DNA of 64,000 nucleotides from positions 1 through 64,000 of the IMG/VR virus record IMGVR_UViG_3300032213_001381; one strand, written 5' to 3'. Shown piece after piece: positions 36,601 through 44,681 of the stretch; the stretch's first letter is position 1, and each line of letters begins with the position of its first letter. The translations under genes were made by a program, and so were the position numbers. The notes under the pieces are model-generated. The model did not search any database. It saw nothing but the letters and a program-made list of their open reading frames with translations, and was not told the DNA's origin. Source of the DNA: a virus.

Positions 36601-36661
36601 CTTCTATATTAACGGTTTGACTTGATAAACCTAAAATTTGACCTGTCTTTATGCTGGGCAT
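33644..36661 (-). CDS. Large virion protein with fibre-like C-terminus
   Basis: A 1,005-residue protein starting MPSIKTGQILGLSSQTVN. The first two thirds are beta-rich and unrecognised (VSIYVYEQNSIGSGKIILVSTT-type strands). From about residue 680 it has Ser/Gly-rich fibre sequence, including YTVSSSYALSASYALSASYA, the Ala-Ser-Tyr repeat also found in the fibre gene near the right edge, followed by a compact C-terminal domain with YPEKKYSAFVSDLKTPG. It stands alone between the DNA-metabolism block and the sheath. A TATTTATA box lies 6 nt before the ATG. It is probably a tail or baseplate appendage; the specific T4 counterpart cannot be named. Confidence 0.7.
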   Translation of the reverse strand: MPSIKTGQILGLSSQTVNIEDKTYLSEYFNLTEFSPEFSVGKNALVINGSDRLKIGAEILTEAFDGNGVPLFIEKAISTDQLTKKRIIVLSIYVYEQNSIGSGKIILVSTTVDNKTVRWSANININVNKITDSKIRFYNQPLIEVEPILSYAVSSSVENNPKTITGNFLSTAVQPKADFDIQKFGYRKNLVDYRIIDSSANFSSSLKNFQVQLYVSKIRDYASFNEISVNTTSSFLIKDVLNATTLILDTPFTYNNKVATITSGNYKVIYNDITYNSNLFLSSSYLQESLGLSGAKQYKKFSYANIIYKNINTFTGKPAKHKVYRKSLRTLGDFESVIDETFGDTEILRDPVTPNKAFERLGVFFTQFHINNFWFTSSNDLSLKYDNQTFVNGLKISGSNLNGTYAIVKANTSFTNRNVSYLPYNATEQSAQSGSNFDSNFLTFYKDTDYVFSFRTSVIEKDSSATAKLKFYITSSLPSVNKNIGYDVNRGVLIAEFAYSGSTTGKYFDQKQNFEFKFPEDLYGTLVVYPENVKQIIVSDLSIKVSELYGYTGNSYYVKVPFPVNVANEVFEIKSELYDVNSNLSYTNLRTVQVFDPSGSSAPPDIGSSAVVSVDILNVTSSIFWKNPCKSDTPAPFKYFLTWDDNSKQVCVMTSSAVASGSIISGSGGGNITSIIGGPGITIVSGSGPIVTISASAGGSGNGFPFTGSGYVTGSIIITGSLYAYNVTSSLYGTASWAVTASRAITASYTVSSSYALSASYALSASYANNGIPTGGASSYILAKNSPTDFDTVWVPSPSGPAGQGEFSFTSSYFSGSTSSITCSSDYSFWHLHTLNNLNVHISSSTDSGSFSIRLVSSGSNNTTINFYPYELIQWAGVAGFDGPGSGSIEESGSITLVPAQEMILSFIYYNNTSSLYPEKKYSAFVSDLKTPGLENKTIIPNLYLIGEGDYGIGGGGLTDPNAYIFTINGGGTSQDLSGIGSKTFWGWAPVYVEGSGRRFFPLYQ

Positions 36662-36667
36662 ATATAC

Positions 36668-36675
36668 TATAAATA
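36668..36675 (-). promoter_or_regulatory. TATTTATA box before 1005-aa virion gene
   Basis: Coding-strand TATTTATA ends 6 nt before the ATG, in the 28-nt gap after the SbcCD fusion gene. Confidence 0.45.
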
Positions 36676-36689
36676 TATATACCCATCAA

Positions 36690-39600
36690 TTATACATAAT
36701 TAACTTTAGAGAACCCGTTTTCTTTCTTAATTTCAAGTCTATTGTCAACCATATCTCTCATACTGTCCAAATGACTAATAATCCACACGAAATCAAAATT
36801 AGTCTTTAAGAAAGCAAATAAAGCACCCATAGATGACAAGTTATCGGCATCTGCACATCCAAATCCTTCATCTATAGCTATAAAATTGGGTCTTGGTAGA
36901 TTGCTGATGTTAATTAACGCTACTCTCATAGCCAATGAACTAACAAATCGTTCCATACCACTAGCCAATTCTAGTGGCCAGCGTTTATCTTCATAATTAA
37001 TATGTGTAGTTACATTTTTACCATCAGTCTGTAAGATTACCGTAAATTCAACTATCTGGTTTAATATGTTATTAACTTCCTTTTCAATTGTTGGAAGAGC
37101 CTGACTAATCAATTCATATGGAATACCATCTCTAGAGATAGCATTTGTATATAATTGATATGCTTCATATTCAACTTCAAGTACCTTTACATCTTCAATT
37201 GACTTTTGAATTGTTTTTCTTTGTTCTTCTAATCCAGAAATCTTGGTATTATAACTAATAATGTTATTGTTCACATTCTTAATTTCAAAATCAATTGTTT
37301 TGATATTAGACTTAATTACATCAATTGTTTCTTTAATTGTCTTATTGAATTCAATCGCATCCTTGTTATTATAATATTCTTCAATCTGATTTTCAATATT
37401 AATAAGACTGTTCTGATCAGAACTAATCTTATTTGATATTTTTAGAATTTCATTATTTAATTTATTAATCTTGGATTGTGTTTCAACATGCAATTTATGC
37501 GTGTCATTATACTTTTTCCAATCATCTTTTATATAAGACAATTCATTTACTTTATTTTTAAGGTTTGTATATTCCCCAACAAGATTTTGAGCTTCAACTT
37601 TGTCCGATTCAAGTTCTTCTCTTGTTTTAATTGCATCTTTAACGAATACATTGGTTGTACAAAAAGTACAATTTGGATCATACTTATGTTCTTCCAATTT
37701 CTTTAATTTCTGTAATTTGGATGTAACAACAATCTTTTTCTTTTCAATACCTTGTTCTTTTTGACTCAATGAACTTTCTAATTCCTTAAGTGAATCATAC
37801 TTAGTTGTAATATCTTCAATATCATAATTCTTTATGATTTCATCGTATTCCTTAAATGTAGATTCAATAGATGATAATTGATTTTTATAAGAATCTAAAC
37901 TAGATGACTGTGTTGATATAGAATTACTCAATAAAACTTTCTTTGATTCAAGAGATACAATATCAACAATGTTACCATTAACATTGATAATTTTCTTTGT
38001 TTCTTCCAAAAGTCTTTCATTTTCAGATTCTCTTTTATCTGTTAATTTTTCTAAATTAACATTTTCATTTTTTAGCGAACCAGAAAAGTTCTCAATGTCA
38101 GAATTTAAATTCAATAACTTTTGAGTGTAATCAGTATTTTTAAAGTTCTTCAATAATGAATTGATTTCTTTGGTTTTATCAGACGCATCATTATATAAAC
38201 TATCAAATACGGTAAGTCCCATAAATTGAGCCAACAAATCTTTTCTTTCTGTTTGACCCATATCTACAAATGAACCTACTTTGTTATTCTGAATACTCAA
38301 TACAGTTAAAATAAAGTCATCATAAGTACCAACATAATCACGAATGATGTCATTAGTACTTCTACGAGCTTCTCCATTAAGTTCAACTACTTTACCACTC
38401 TCTTCTTTCCAGAACTTAACATCTACTTTAACATTACCTTTCTTATCTGCATTACCTTTTCTTTCAATAAAGAAATCTACACCATTAACTTCAAAATTAA
38501 ACTTACAACGGAATGACATCTTTTGTGTATTAAGAATATGAGATGCCTTAAATGCTCTATCACATTTATCAAAAATACAAAAAGATAAAGCAGACAATAT
38601 ACTTGATTTACCAGATGCGTTATTAGCAAATAGTCCAACTACATTATGCATTTTGGTAAAGTCAATAACATTTTCTTCACCATAACTAAACATATTATCA
38701 AATTCAAACTTCTTTGGTTTCCATCTGATATTTCTTACAACAGATTCTTTTTCCAAAGTTGCATTTAAATCCTTATTGATTTTATAAATCTTATCAAGTG
38801 TATCTTTTGAAGGATTAAAATTCTTATTGTTAAGATATTCTGTAATTAATTTATTTTGATAATCAACATCTGATACATCACTCAAATTAAAATTAGTATT
38901 ATCAATGATATTGCTAGATGATGAATTTGGTGAATCTACACGGACATAAGTCACTTCTGTAACATCAGATTTTTCTCTAATTGTTGACAATACAGATTTA
39001 ACTTCAGTCGCAACACTTTCAAAGCATTTCAATCTCAATCTTGCCTTTTTAGGCATATCAGAAATGTCAGTAAGCAATTTTCCTTTGCTTATTTCAGCTG
39101 TATAAAAACCATAATCATTTGGAATTTCAAAGTGTTTGAATACTTTGGTTTTTAAATCCCAGAATACAAATCCATGTCCTTTTAGTTCTTCTCCATGATT
39201 CTGTTGAATCAATGAACCTACATAGACAATGATTGGATCAGATTGGCTTAAAACTTGATGTCTGTGAATATCACCCAACAATACAATATCATGACCGTCA
39301 AAAATTTCATTTGTAATGGTTCTACTCGCAACTTTATATCCTACATCAGTAATTGCATTATTTACTGGTCCATGAAATAGAGCAATCTTGTAACGGGTTT
39401 CATTTAGATAAATCTTTGGAATATCCTTGAACTTGATATACTTATCTGGTTCATCAAATACGCTATAATGATTAAATAGAATATCTCCAAGAATATAAAG
39501 ACCTGAATCTTTTAGATAAAATAGATTTGTATGATTAATCGCATCAACAATAGGACTTAGACTATCCAATCTATTTTTATTAGCCAAAGTAGCATCATGA

Positions 39601-39875
39601 TTACCAGCGATTAATACGGTTGGTCTTCTGTCAGCAAGATTTTGTAGAAACTCTGTGGTGATCTTTACACATTCTGGTGAAAGATCACTCTTGGAATGTA
39701 AAACATCTCCTAAAACAGCAACTACAGTTTCTGCGGGTGTCCTTTCTACTGCTTTATACAATCTTTCAAATACTTGATTGTATTCATCGTGTCTTTTTGT
39801 AAGACGCAAATGAATATCAGCAATATGAAACACATTCTTGAACTCTTTTATATCCGATTTAAGATATTTTACCAT
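36690..39875 (-). CDS. SbcD-SbcC (gp47-gp46) single-chain recombination nuclease
   Basis: A 1,061-residue fusion of the two subunits of the Mre11-Rad50 / T4 gp47-gp46 complex, which resects DNA ends for recombination-dependent replication. Residues 14-310 are the phosphoesterase: ADIH (19-22), GDVLH (56-60), GNHD (91-94), HGP (168) and GDIHRH (201-206). After a short linker, the ATPase begins near 382: Walker A GLFANNASGKSS (414-425), two long coiled-coil arms with a zinc hook CTFC (Cys736, Cys739), the signature ASGMERF (971-977), Walker B FIAIDEGFG (998-1006) and the H-loop IISHLD (1032-1037). No stop or frameshift separates the parts. It follows the primase gene by 1 nt. Confidence 0.93.
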   Translation of the reverse strand: MVKYLKSDIKEFKNVFHIADIHLRLTKRHDEYNQVFERLYKAVERTPAETVVAVLGDVLHSKSDLSPECVKITTEFLQNLADRRPTVLIAGNHDATLANKNRLDSLSPIVDAINHTNLFYLKDSGLYILGDILFNHYSVFDEPDKYIKFKDIPKIYLNETRYKIALFHGPVNNAITDVGYKVASRTITNEIFDGHDIVLLGDIHRHQVLSQSDPIIVYVGSLIQQNHGEELKGHGFVFWDLKTKVFKHFEIPNDYGFYTAEISKGKLLTDISDMPKKARLRLKCFESVATEVKSVLSTIREKSDVTEVTYVRVDSPNSSSSNIIDNTNFNLSDVSDVDYQNKLITEYLNNKNFNPSKDTLDKIYKINKDLNATLEKESVVRNIRWKPKKFEFDNMFSYGEENVIDFTKMHNVVGLFANNASGKSSILSALSFCIFDKCDRAFKASHILNTQKMSFRCKFNFEVNGVDFFIERKGNADKKGNVKVDVKFWKEESGKVVELNGEARRSTNDIIRDYVGTYDDFILTVLSIQNNKVGSFVDMGQTERKDLLAQFMGLTVFDSLYNDASDKTKEINSLLKNFKNTDYTQKLLNLNSDIENFSGSLKNENVNLEKLTDKRESENERLLEETKKIINVNGNIVDIVSLESKKVLLSNSISTQSSSLDSYKNQLSSIESTFKEYDEIIKNYDIEDITTKYDSLKELESSLSQKEQGIEKKKIVVTSKLQKLKKLEEHKYDPNCTFCTTNVFVKDAIKTREELESDKVEAQNLVGEYTNLKNKVNELSYIKDDWKKYNDTHKLHVETQSKINKLNNEILKISNKISSDQNSLINIENQIEEYYNNKDAIEFNKTIKETIDVIKSNIKTIDFEIKNVNNNIISYNTKISGLEEQRKTIQKSIEDVKVLEVEYEAYQLYTNAISRDGIPYELISQALPTIEKEVNNILNQIVEFTVILQTDGKNVTTHINYEDKRWPLELASGMERFVSSLAMRVALINISNLPRPNFIAIDEGFGCADADNLSSMGALFAFLKTNFDFVWIISHLDSMRDMVDNRLEIKKENGFSKVNYV

Positions 39876-39876
39876 A

Positions 39877-40827
39877 TTATATTCTTAGTTTTAACTTAAA
39901 CAACTTTTCGAAATCCATAGTATCACAACTATCTATCATTTGCCAAGTTTTTTCAAAACCTATTACACTTGGATCTTTACCATCTAACATTACTAGTTTT
40001 GTTGGAATACTATTTTTAATTAGAAATTCACATATTTTGATGGAATCTTTTATCGCATCATTGTCTAATAAAATATGTACCATCGGAACATCATTTTCTA
40101 ATAATTTTAATTTTAACTGTTTGCTCATTGTCTTTCCAAACAATGGTATGCAGTTATTTTTAACTGCAATTGCATCAAATGGACCTTCAACCAAAGTAAT
40201 CGGTTGTTCAAAGTTAATAAACAATTCAAACCCAATTATATTCTTTGATGCTGAACAACTAACATATTTTAATCCTTTGGTTTCAAAAAAACTTCTAGCG
40301 GTGTAGAAATTTAATGTACCGTTACAATCATATGATGGTATAACTACTCTGTTTTTAAGATCGCCTTCTGTACAATATCCAATATTATATCTTACAATAT
40401 CATTTTTAGTAATATTTCTAGATTTAAGATATTTTACTGCATGTTTATATTCCAATTCGTTTATTGGTTCACTTATAGGTTTAAATTCTTTGGGTAATCT
40501 TACCAATTTTTGTTCTTCTGGTTCATCTTCAAATGAAATAACAAAATCGGCAATCGGCTTTTTAGAAAACGATTTCTGACTTAATCCGATACATGTGTAA
40601 TATTCACTGGGCGCATTTAGTTTCTTAAATAAAGTCTTGAAACTTGTTCCACTGAATCCACATACCCAACAATTATATTTTCCTGTATGTAAATTGATTT
40701 CTAGTTTTCTTTTATAATGTTTACAAGAAGGACAATGATAAACTGCATCAGTTCCCTTACGAATCTTGGGAGTCTGATTCAACAGTTTATTTAAAACGGA
40801 TACTATTGTCTCTTGATATAACAACAT
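39877..40827 (-). CDS. DnaG-type primase
   Basis: A 316-residue primase counted from the ATG at 40827 (a TTG just upstream is less likely). The N-terminal zinc-binding domain has HCPSC (Cys32, Cys35) and NCWVCG (Cys53, Cys56), as in CHC2-type fingers. The Toprim catalytic domain shows LVEGPFDA (Glu214, Asp218) and LLDNDA (Asp255, Asp257). The central part holds AVKYLKSRNIT and GYCTEGDLKNRVVIP, typical of the RNA polymerase domain entry. It would make primers for lagging-strand synthesis, the role of T4 gp61, though the layout is nearer bacterial DnaG. It lies between the DUF2786-like gene and the SbcCD fusion in a replication-recombination unit. Confidence 0.9.
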   Translation of the reverse strand: MLLYQETIVSVLNKLLNQTPKIRKGTDAVYHCPSCKHYKRKLEINLHTGKYNCWVCGFSGTSFKTLFKKLNAPSEYYTCIGLSQKSFSKKPIADFVISFEDEPEEQKLVRLPKEFKPISEPINELEYKHAVKYLKSRNITKNDIVRYNIGYCTEGDLKNRVVIPSYDCNGTLNFYTARSFFETKGLKYVSCSASKNIIGFELFINFEQPITLVEGPFDAIAVKNNCIPLFGKTMSKQLKLKLLENDVPMVHILLDNDAIKDSIKICEFLIKNSIPTKLVMLDGKDPSVIGFEKTWQMIDSCDTMDFEKLFKLKLRI

Positions 40828-40851
40828 CAATTATACTTTACAGTAAAACTT

Positions 40852-41514
40852 TTATTCTATCAACTTTTTATTTGGATCATTTTTAATCCACGGATTTTTA
40901 TCTAATGCAACTGCAATCTTCATCAATTTGATCGGATCAATTGGTTTTTCATCAACAACATCTTCGGATTTATCTTCGGAATTTTTGTTTTCATCTGATG
41001 TTTTATCATCATTTCCTTCGGTTTTTTGTTCCTTTTCTTCCTTTTTAACATCTTCGGGTGGAGTTGGTTGAATATCTTGTTGAATATTTTCTTGAGTATA
41101 TGTTTGATGTTTTGGGATATAACCAATCGCATGTCTAGAAATTATTCCTTGCATCAAATATCTTTTATAATCATTGTACATGTCTCTATAATATTCAAAT
41201 GCGTTATTAATATTTTCATATTCTGATTGAGTAATATGAATACAAATACAATTATTTTTTTCTTTCCATTTGAATCCAGGAACATCCAATATCATACATG
41301 ATACATTGATTAGCAAATCTCTTTCATTTTTATCATTTATAACGATGTAATAATTTTTAGTTTCTTCTGATATAGATAATTCACTATCGGATATATTATA
41401 TTTTTGACATATCCGTTCTAACTTTTCTTTAGCCGCATTTCTTTCACCACCATTACCTTTTTCGGCTAATGCTTTTATCTTTTTTGCTAATTCTAATATT
41501 TTGTTGCGGTTCAT
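40852..41514 (-). CDS. DUF2786-like N-terminal domain protein
   Basis: A 220-residue protein from the ATG at 41514 (MNRNKILELAKKI); a GTG at 41529 is the alternative. Residues 5-48, with ILELAKKIKALAEKGNGGERNAAKEKLERICQKYNI read in two parts (KKIKALAEKGNGGERNA and KLERICQKYNISDSEL), fit the DUF2786 helical domain found in phage and bacterial DNA-associated proteins. A middle part (YYIVINDKNERDLLINVSC) and a very acidic, Lys/Glu-rich disordered tail follow. It overlaps the RuvC-like gene by 62 nt. Function is unknown; context suggests DNA metabolism. Confidence 0.7.
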   Translation of the reverse strand: MNRNKILELAKKIKALAEKGNGGERNAAKEKLERICQKYNISDSELSISEETKNYYIVINDKNERDLLINVSCMILDVPGFKWKEKNNCICIHITQSEYENINNAFEYYRDMYNDYKRYLMQGIISRHAIGYIPKHQTYTQENIQQDIQPTPPEDVKKEEKEQKTEGNDDKTSDENKNSEDKSEDVVDEKPIDPIKLMKIAVALDKNPWIKNDPNKKLIE

Positions 41515-42019
41515 CTTTGTATAATGCACATACTATACCATCATACATATCACCGTTTCTTTCATCCCAATTACCCTTTTTATTAAGAACCGTAAATTTA
41601 ACTACATCTGGACATAGTGATTCTAATTCAGATTTAACAAAGTCTTTGGATTTGATGCCTTTAATTCTACATTTACCAAACAATTGTTTACGCATAGTGT
41701 TTACTGATAACAAATTTACCTTGACTTTAAAGTGTTCTTCAATAATATAAGCAAATACTGCATTATGCCGGGCTAATGTAATAATAACTTGTTGTGAAGT
41801 AAATCCACCAGCAAAACCGCTTAGAGCAGCTTCTAAATTAATAACAGTAATATCTTTGATTAGTGGATTTTTCTCTAACTCTGATATAACAAAAAAAGTT
41901 TTTTCTTTTGTTGTCTCAAACTTTTTGGTATCAATATAACCGGCATCTAAGACTTTTCCGTCTTTACTAAATGCCCAACCTGTAACTGATGTAGATGAAT
42001 CTAAACCTAATATAAACAT
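41453..42019 (-). CDS. RuvC-like Holliday junction resolvase
   Basis: A 188-residue RNase H-fold nuclease. Hallmarks are ILGLDSSTSVTGWA with Asp7, VINLEAALSGF with Glu63, and the C-terminal GDMYDGIVCALY with Asp157/Asp160. This is the RuvC arrangement, replacing the unrelated T4 resolvase gp49. It would cut branched DNA from recombination before packaging. The start codon lies inside a 9-bp inverted repeat (42017-42039) directly after the upstream stop, so initiation may be controlled by folding or by coupling. It is followed by the overlapping DUF2786-like gene, primase and SbcCD fusion, a coherent recombination cluster. Confidence 0.88.
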   Translation of the reverse strand: MFILGLDSSTSVTGWAFSKDGKVLDAGYIDTKKFETTKEKTFFVISELEKNPLIKDITVINLEAALSGFAGGFTSQQVIITLARHNAVFAYIIEEHFKVKVNLLSVNTMRKQLFGKCRIKGIKSKDFVKSELESLCPDVVKFTVLNKKGNWDERNGDMYDGIVCALYKDEPQQNIRISKKDKSISRKR

Positions 42020-42039
42020 ATACTAATATATAGTATATG
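42017..42039 (-). repeat. Inverted repeat enclosing resolvase start codon
   Basis: CATATACTA and TAGTATATG form a perfect 9-bp stem with a 5-nt loop. The ATG of the RuvC-like gene is the last three bases of the stem on the minus strand, and no T-run follows, so it looks like a translation-control hairpin rather than a terminator. Confidence 0.5.
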
Positions 42040-42040
42040 T

Positions 42041-42337
42041 TTAACCTTTATATTTTTTATTATTAAATCCTTTTACCAATGAAGATAATTCTTTAGAAGT
42101 AGAATTTCTTCTATCAGGTACATCTGCCAAATCAGACAATCCAAGTGGTTGTTTTACTCTAAATCCACCTTTATCAATAGTAAATTGTTGGCCTTTTGCA
42201 GACGGATTTGGGCCAGTTGTTATAGAATCTGGTTTGGTATTAATGTCTTTAGCATTAAATGCACCTCCTGAACTTTGAGATTGATATCTTTGTTCTAGAC
42301 TCTTGTTTAAAGATTCTCTATTTACTGGTGTTGGCAT
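42041..42337 (-). CDS. Small Gly/Ser/Pro-rich protein, unknown
   Basis: A 98-residue protein starting MPTPVNRESLNKSLEQRY. It is polar and low in hydrophobics, with FTIDKGGFRVKQPLGLSDLADVPDRR in the second half read as GGFRVKQPLGLSDLADV, and ends in a Lys-rich tail (VKGFNNKKYKG). No known motif is seen. It follows the 771-residue adhesin-like gene and precedes the resolvase, with a TATTTATA box 17 nt upstream. It may be a small virion component or a linker gene. The frame is clean and fits the local gene spacing. Confidence 0.55.
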   Translation of the reverse strand: MPTPVNRESLNKSLEQRYQSQSSGGAFNAKDINTKPDSITTGPNPSAKGQQFTIDKGGFRVKQPLGLSDLADVPDRRNSTSKELSSLVKGFNNKKYKG

Positions 42338-42354
42338 ATATTATACTTTCTTTT

Positions 42355-42362
42355 TATAAATA
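42355..42362 (-). promoter_or_regulatory. TATTTATA box before resolvase-primase unit
   Basis: Coding-strand TATTTATA ends 17 nt before the ATG of the 98-residue gene, ahead of the resolvase, primase and SbcCD genes. GAAAG lies between box and ATG. Confidence 0.4.
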
Positions 42363-42365
42363 TGT

Positions 42366-44681
42366 TTAAATATCCCATTTTACTAAAATATTTAATGGTA
42401 ATTCACCAGTATTTTTAATTGGCATACCCAATTTAGCAACCGCAACCAAATCTGCACCACTATAAAGTCCAACTGTTGTAATATATGGAGCTAAATAAGA
42501 ACCAGTTGAATCAATTGATGAACTATAATTAAATCCAAAAAATTGTTCTTTTATTGATTTACCACCAAACTTCCCAGTCTTTTCTTCAATATAACTTACA
42601 ATTTGTTGTAAAGTTTTTCTGATAGACTTTGGTTCTACATACTTAAATAATTCAGTTTGATTCAAATTATCATTGAAATATTTCCAAAGTATGTACATAT
42701 CATTCAAATTAACTTTGTTATTACCATCAATATCAAAATCATAATAATTTGAAGACAATGTTGAAATATAATTGGATGTGTAACTTGAAGAAATGTTATA
42801 GTTTACAGAATAAAGATTAAATAATGATTGTTCTTCATTTGTAAATGTCATATAATCCCACCAATTATACGAGTTATTGATTTGATAGTTGATATACTTT
42901 AAAATTAAATCTAGGTCAGTAAAGTCAAAATATTTATTACCGTCAATATCAAAATCAAATGTATTTGGAATCAACGATGTAGGATTTGTACTATAATTAA
43001 ATTCTCCCGATTCAATTCTACAAAATACTTGTTTTTCATATAGTTTAACGTTGCTCTTATATTCAATATCATATTTAGATTCCAAAGGATTGGAACGATT
43101 TTTTAATAAATTATCAAAAATAGAACCACTATTTGATAAAATAATTTTGCCATCTCTATAAAATATATTTCCGATATGATAATTCGTTACAAGATCGTTC
43201 AGATTATAGATATATGAGTATCCATTAATAGTATCATATATAGAAGAGGTCATTTCATTTGGATCTACCAAGAATAATGGAGAACCAATAGATATAATAT
43301 TATTTGTAATTGCAGAACTATAACCAAATGTAGAGTATGGATATCCATATTGTTTTTTCTTGGTTACTACAGACTTAATTTCCCATAATGATGAAGATAC
43401 GGATGAAGTATAGTAAACAAATTGACCCAAAGTATCAATTATACTATCATTTGGATTACAATCAAATCTTTTATTAATTGTATTTTTGATGTAACTAGAA
43501 CTAAATTGAATTATATCTTTTGTGCTTGTAGCAATTGCATTACCTTCGTAAATGTCAACTGAATATCCAAAATTGTTTGATTCCAATAAATTTTCATTCC
43601 CATATGATTTTTCCAACAAAAACCAATCAGTTTCTTCTGAACATTTTTTCCAAAAATAAACAGCTCCTCTGTTTCTTAAAACAGTAGAACCACTCCATTC
43701 ATAATAATACATGTCATTTGGAGAACCTATTATGATTGTGTCTCCATAGATTGATACTGAATTTCCATAATTACTACCACTTGGTTGACTGCCTGGAAAG
43801 TATGGTTGGGTATCAATAAAATTCAATGATCCAGTAATAGTTCTATCTTGATCCAATATATCATTTTGTTCCCATTGATTTGTGGATGTATTTAATTCAT
43901 ATACATAAACTGCACTACCAGTGGATTTATTACCAACTACTATTCTATTTGATCCACTTGGATCAATTTTAACTACACTACCATAATAATAATCCGCAGG
44001 TAATCCGACAGGAGATAATGTTTGATAATGGGTCCATACACCAAGAGATTGAGTGTATATATAAGCCGAATTATTTTTACTTGATCCAACTACTAATTTG
44101 TTTTTATATATTGATACTGATTCACCAAATGTAGAATATTCTTTATTATCAAATGAATTTGTAATACTATATTTTGGATAATAAACCGTTCCAGAAATAT
44201 AACTACTAGAATAATCAGATAAATCGTATATATCAACACAAGAGCCAGTATAAACTATAGAACCTGTAATCAATGAAAATCTATAATATGGACTTCCTAT
44301 TACTACTACAGATCCAGATACGTCTACTGATACACCATATGAATCATCATAAATAATAGGATTCCACCCTCCCAAATCAATTTCAATATTTAATCCTAAA
44401 ACAGGAACGGATGATGTGTCAGCATTAATATATGTAGTATCAACACTACTAGTATCGGCAGATAAATAACCAGGAAAATCATCCGGATTTATATACTTAT
44501 AAAATATAAAATTTGGGTTATATAAATCGGTACTTTTAGAATATTTAAAAATTTCAACCGATCCTTTATTGTTAAACACGAATGATCCAGATAAAAAAGA
44601 TGTAGGATTACCAACTGCTATATAATCACCGTCAGCAGCAATTGAATATCCTGTTTTTAATTTATAAATTGGATCGGTCAT
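42366..44681 (-). CDS. Virion adhesin-like protein with FG-GAP and dockerin-like parts
   Basis: A 771-residue protein. The first 470 residues contain repeated blade-like units of the FG-GAP/beta-propeller type: GYSIAADGDYIAVGNP, YGVSVDVSGSVVVIGSP, FGESVSIYKNKLVVGSS, YGNSVSIYGDTIIIGSP and FGYSSAITNNIISIGSP. Residues about 575-665 hold two EF-hand-like motifs, FDIDGNKYFDFTDLDLILKY and FDIDGNNKVNLNDMYILWKY, which resemble the two halves of a dockerin and should bind calcium. The C-terminal 45 residues (ITTVGLYSGADLVAVAKL) match the end of the 368-residue gene nearby. Four nt overlap with the upstream gene. Surface attachment role is inferred. Confidence 0.75.
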   Translation of the reverse strand: MTDPIYKLKTGYSIAADGDYIAVGNPTSFLSGSFVFNNKGSVEIFKYSKSTDLYNPNFIFYKYINPDDFPGYLSADTSSVDTTYINADTSSVPVLGLNIEIDLGGWNPIIYDDSYGVSVDVSGSVVVIGSPYYRFSLITGSIVYTGSCVDIYDLSDYSSSYISGTVYYPKYSITNSFDNKEYSTFGESVSIYKNKLVVGSSKNNSAYIYTQSLGVWTHYQTLSPVGLPADYYYGSVVKIDPSGSNRIVVGNKSTGSAVYVYELNTSTNQWEQNDILDQDRTITGSLNFIDTQPYFPGSQPSGSNYGNSVSIYGDTIIIGSPNDMYYYEWSGSTVLRNRGAVYFWKKCSEETDWFLLEKSYGNENLLESNNFGYSVDIYEGNAIATSTKDIIQFSSSYIKNTINKRFDCNPNDSIIDTLGQFVYYTSSVSSSLWEIKSVVTKKKQYGYPYSTFGYSSAITNNIISIGSPLFLVDPNEMTSSIYDTINGYSYIYNLNDLVTNYHIGNIFYRDGKIILSNSGSIFDNLLKNRSNPLESKYDIEYKSNVKLYEKQVFCRIESGEFNYSTNPTSLIPNTFDFDIDGNKYFDFTDLDLILKYINYQINNSYNWWDYMTFTNEEQSLFNLYSVNYNISSSYTSNYISTLSSNYYDFDIDGNNKVNLNDMYILWKYFNDNLNQTELFKYVEPKSIRKTLQQIVSYIEEKTGKFGGKSIKEQFFGFNYSSSIDSTGSYLAPYITTVGLYSGADLVAVAKLGMPIKNTGELPLNILVKWDI

